A stretch of 64,000 nt of DNA from Clostridiales bacterium 1_7_47FAA (GTDB taxonomy: Bacteria > Bacillota > Clostridia > Lachnospirales > Lachnospiraceae), in contig DS990261.1 in the NCBI GenBank assembly GCA_000155435.1, positions 180,750 through 244,749 on the forward strand, written 5' to 3'. Position numbers and translations under genes: made by a program. The notes below the pieces were generated by a model, which did not search any database, was not told where the DNA came from, and saw nothing but the letters and a program-made list of their open reading frames with translations. Shown here piece by piece: positions 61,589-64,000 of the stretch (positions are counted from its first letter, which is position 1; each line of letters starts with the position of its first letter).

Positions 61589-63886
61589 CCGGCGTATATC
61601 CGATACGCCGGATACCGTTGCAACCATCACGCAAGCCCCAAGTAACAGCGGGGAAAGCAGATAAGCAAACCACGGGTTTACTGCAAATTTGAAGGCGGTG
61701 CCGCCTAAAGAGGAAATCAATACCCCGCCCGCCGCCTCTCCCAAGGTGTCTGCCAGGATTACGCCGCATATGATCCCGGACAATGCCACGGTTACGGAAC
61801 GGGTCATATATTGCCTGCGGATATCCGCGCTGGTAAAACCAATGGATTTCAGGACCGCGATGGGATAGCGGTCTTTTGCCACCAGCATTTTCATGAACAG
61901 CAAGGTGACCAGGATGGTAAGCAATACGGCGGCAGCGGCGGAGGCGTAAGATGCTTTCCGTATGGCCTCCAATGTGCCGCCGAATGTCTGGCGCACATAT
62001 TCGTCCGCAGCCGTAACCGTGGCGGATGGGAACTCCCACTGATATCGGGCCACTGTTTTGGCTGTTGCCGTCTTATTCCGGAGTTCCACAGGGATGACCA
62101 CCCGCATTAAATCAGCATCCCCCGGCTCAAAGGAGGCCTTTGCTGTTTTCCCGGCGTTGGTGATGTCGGGATAGATTCCGCATACGGTCATGTGCTTTTT
62201 CCTGCCGTCCACAATGAGTGTCAGCCCATCCCCCATTGTCTTCCCAAGCTCCCTGGCGTTCAGGGAGGAAAGGGCGATTTCCCTGTCGGTTGCAGGAGGG
62301 CCTCCCTGGGAATACATGACGGGGAAGGCGTTATGGTCGCCCAGGTCCACCCGCAGCCGCTCCACGCGGCCGTCTGTCCCCGGCATGCTGAATACCATGC
62401 CGGAAAGCACCGTGTATCCCTCAACATTTTCATCCGCCGCCAGCGCGGCGCTTAGGTCCGCTGTTACCTGCCGGACATCGTCTGTCCGTGTCTGGGACAG
62501 ATATACCGAGATGTCGCTTTCACCAACGCCCATGTATGTCATGAAGCTTCTGGCTGAAATGGTGTTGTAGATGTTCTGCGGGACAATCAGGATAAGGGAT
62601 GAAATAGCCAGCACCGCAAACATGGTCATGTAGAGTTTTTTGCGGGAAAGCACATCCCTGATACCGAGGAAGACATTGGGCGGAAGGAGCCTGTTTTCGC
62701 TGAAACAGAATCCCTTTGCAGCGTTGGGGTGTTCCATGGGTGCGCCGAACCGGACCGCCTGTGCCGGGGGGATTTTACGGAAACGCCCCAAAACGGCTTT
62801 TACATACCACATCACCACAAGGAAGATGGTTAAAGTCCCAAGTGCGCCTATGAATGGCGTAACCACGCCCCTGCCGCTGTCACCCATGTAAATGCGCATA
62901 TTGCCCATCAGTGGGGCAAGGAGGGGGAAGGAGAGCAGGAATCCCAGGACACAGGCTGCCCCGGCAATGGCTCCGTATTTGGCAGAATACAGCTTTGCGA
63001 TGTCCCTGGTGCGCAGGCCCAGGGCCTTGAGTACACCGATTTCCCTGTAATCCTCCTCGATTTTGGCGAGAAGCGTAAAGCGGATACAGAGGAATGCCAC
63101 GATGATTACCAGGATGCTTATCATGACCAGCACTGCAATCATCATGCCGTCGGTTACTGCGTTCATCATGGCAAGCAGCGGACGGCTGATGACAGGCGGG
63201 CCATTGGACGGCAGTCCGGCCTCGAAATAATCCGACTGGAACGCAGGGAAGGCCGCAGGGTCTTTTAAACGGAACTCAATCAGATACTCCATGCTGCCGG
63301 AGCCTTCCAGATTCCTGAACGTATCCTCACTGACAAGAAACCGCTTGGAGCCGGTAATATCGGCGTTCATCGCGGAGTCACGCAAAAATCCGGCCACCGT
63401 GAGGGACACGCCGTGCACGGTCAGCGTATCGCCTATTTGGGCGCTTCCGTCCTTTTTATAGCAGAGAGGGACATAGACCACGCCGTCAGCCGGATGGATG
63501 ACATCACCGTTTAAATCCAATAAAAAGTCAAAGGTCCTGTTCTGCGTGGTAAATCCATTGTCCTGCACACTTCCCTCCAGGGACTTTTCCCCTATGGAAA
63601 TGTCCAATCCCTTCACATTAAGGAACCTGGCCAGCTGGTATGCCTCCACGTTGCCTTGGATATCCGCGAAGTCCTGAAGCTGCCGTACGTCAATATCACC
63701 GGAATGCATCTGCAGGAAGTGGACCGCCTTTGCCTCCTCCATCAGATGGTCAACCGCTCCGGACAGATTCATGCCCAGCATGGCTGCTGCCGATGTCAGG
63801 GCCGCCGAAGCCACGATAAAGGCCGCGGTCGTGATGGAAACCAGCTTACTTTTGCGTATGTCGTTCATGATCAGTTTTCCGTACAT
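61553..63886 (-). CDS. FtsX-like ABC transporter permease
   Basis: The 777-residue permease has an N-terminal membrane helix (residues about 14-36), a 200-residue extracytoplasmic part, three helices near 250-370, a second extracytoplasmic part and three or four C-terminal helices (LLTILVTLLFMKMLVAKDRY, PIAVLKSIGFTSADIRRQYM). This is the two-module layout of FtsX/MacB permeases such as those for peptide resistance. It overlaps the upstream partial gene by 16 bp and is followed by the ATPase gene after 33 bp. GAGGAGG precedes its start. Confidence 0.85.
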   Translation of the reverse strand: MYGKLIMNDIRKSKLVSITTAAFIVASAALTSAAAMLGMNLSGAVDHLMEEAKAVHFLQMHSGDIDVRQLQDFADIQGNVEAYQLARFLNVKGLDISIGEKSLEGSVQDNGFTTQNRTFDFLLDLNGDVIHPADGVVYVPLCYKKDGSAQIGDTLTVHGVSLTVAGFLRDSAMNADITGSKRFLVSEDTFRNLEGSGSMEYLIEFRLKDPAAFPAFQSDYFEAGLPSNGPPVISRPLLAMMNAVTDGMMIAVLVMISILVIIVAFLCIRFTLLAKIEEDYREIGVLKALGLRTRDIAKLYSAKYGAIAGAACVLGFLLSFPLLAPLMGNMRIYMGDSGRGVVTPFIGALGTLTIFLVVMWYVKAVLGRFRKIPPAQAVRFGAPMEHPNAAKGFCFSENRLLPPNVFLGIRDVLSRKKLYMTMFAVLAISSLILIVPQNIYNTISARSFMTYMGVGESDISVYLSQTRTDDVRQVTADLSAALAADENVEGYTVLSGMVFSMPGTDGRVERLRVDLGDHNAFPVMYSQGGPPATDREIALSSLNARELGKTMGDGLTLIVDGRKKHMTVCGIYPDITNAGKTAKASFEPGDADLMRVVIPVELRNKTATAKTVARYQWEFPSATVTAADEYVRQTFGGTLEAIRKASYASAAAAVLLTILVTLLFMKMLVAKDRYPIAVLKSIGFTSADIRRQYMTRSVTVALSGIICGVILADTLGEAAGGVLISSLGGTAFKFAVNPWFAYLLSPLLLGACVMVATVSGVSDIRRLKIPEHIKEAY

Positions 63887-63999
63887 GGTGTGACCTCCTC
63901 ACATTTTAACAGATACCATGTCAGGACACCCAGAAGCAGTGTCATGATACCCACTAAGAATGTGGGTATGAATACCTGGGTGCTCCATTTTTCAAAGAT
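63871..63999 (-). CDS. C-terminal end of a membrane protein, cut by the window edge
   Basis: The last 42 codons of a minus-strand gene are visible, ending TGA at 63871-63873. They encode one hydrophobic segment (FIPTFLVGIMTLLLGVLTWY) and a short polar tail (LLKCEEVTPCTEN). The frame overlaps the FtsX-type gene by 16 bases, as expected for a coupled operon member. The rest is outside the window, so no family can be given. Confidence 0.45.
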   Translation of the reverse strand: MFEKWSTQVFIPTFLVGIMTLLLGVLTWYLLKCEEVTPCTEN

Positions 64000-64000
64000 A

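Overview
The window reads as a chromosomal segment of an anaerobic gut Firmicute of the Lachnospiraceae, most likely near Enterocloster / the former Clostridium clostridioforme-bolteae group. This is inferred from moderate G+C, strong AGGAGG ribosome sites, clostridial-type GlpA/GlpB/DUF1667 trios, YesM-type two-component systems paired with sugar ABC transporters, and DUF6774 and DUF2000 proteins. No rRNA, tRNA, CRISPR array, prophage or transposase gene was seen. One palindromic MITE-like element is present.

Layout. 0.2-12.3 kb holds mostly unlinked housekeeping and accessory genes: a membrane-anchored MerR regulator, a YkgJ-type Cys-cluster protein, nitroreductase, ketopantoate-reductase-like protein, SGNH esterase, ArsC/Spx-like protein, PdaA-type deacetylase, GNAT proteins, an unusual MarR regulator carrying twenty 9-residue His/Met/Cys-rich repeats, and a Na/Pi cotransporter. 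12.4-27.3 kb holds two paralogous catabolic operons, each with an EutH-family permease, a glycerol-kinase-like FGGY kinase, GlpA-like and GlpB-like flavoproteins and a DUF1667 protein, together with three DeoR-type regulators. 27.7-32.9 kb holds RecQ, a Cache-GGDEF protein and a LysR regulator. 33.0-40.1 kb is a two-component system, sugar ABC transporter and cytoplasmic sulfatase. 40.3-43.9 kb combines a tartrate/malate-type dehydrogenase, a DUF3100 membrane protein, a small membrane partner and a C45 hydrolase. 44.2-51.2 kb is a second ABC transporter with its two-component system and a CE15-like esterase. 52.3-60.7 kb is an acid-sugar regulon: OtnC-like aldolase and OtnK-like kinase on the minus strand, a PrpR-type sigma-54 activator, a GntP permease, a zinc-type dehydrogenase and a SAF-domain oxidoreductase. 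60.8-64 kb is a MacB/FtsX-type ABC exporter, cut by the window edge.

How the genes work together. The window is dominated by import-and-catabolise modules, each with its own regulator. Both GlpK-like kinases have lost the arginine that contacts glycerol in E. coli GlpK, and the second also lacks the glutamine, so their substrate is probably not simply glycerol. The acid-sugar block shows a nearly complete regulatory circuit in the DNA: a sigma-54 promoter facing each catabolic arm, and a shared TGTTGCA-type motif upstream of both that also overlaps the activator's own promoter.

A recurring feature is short tandem duplication of gene 3' ends, often including the stop codon, seen at five or six places. 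At one of these the duplicated copy supplies the ribosome site of the next gene.
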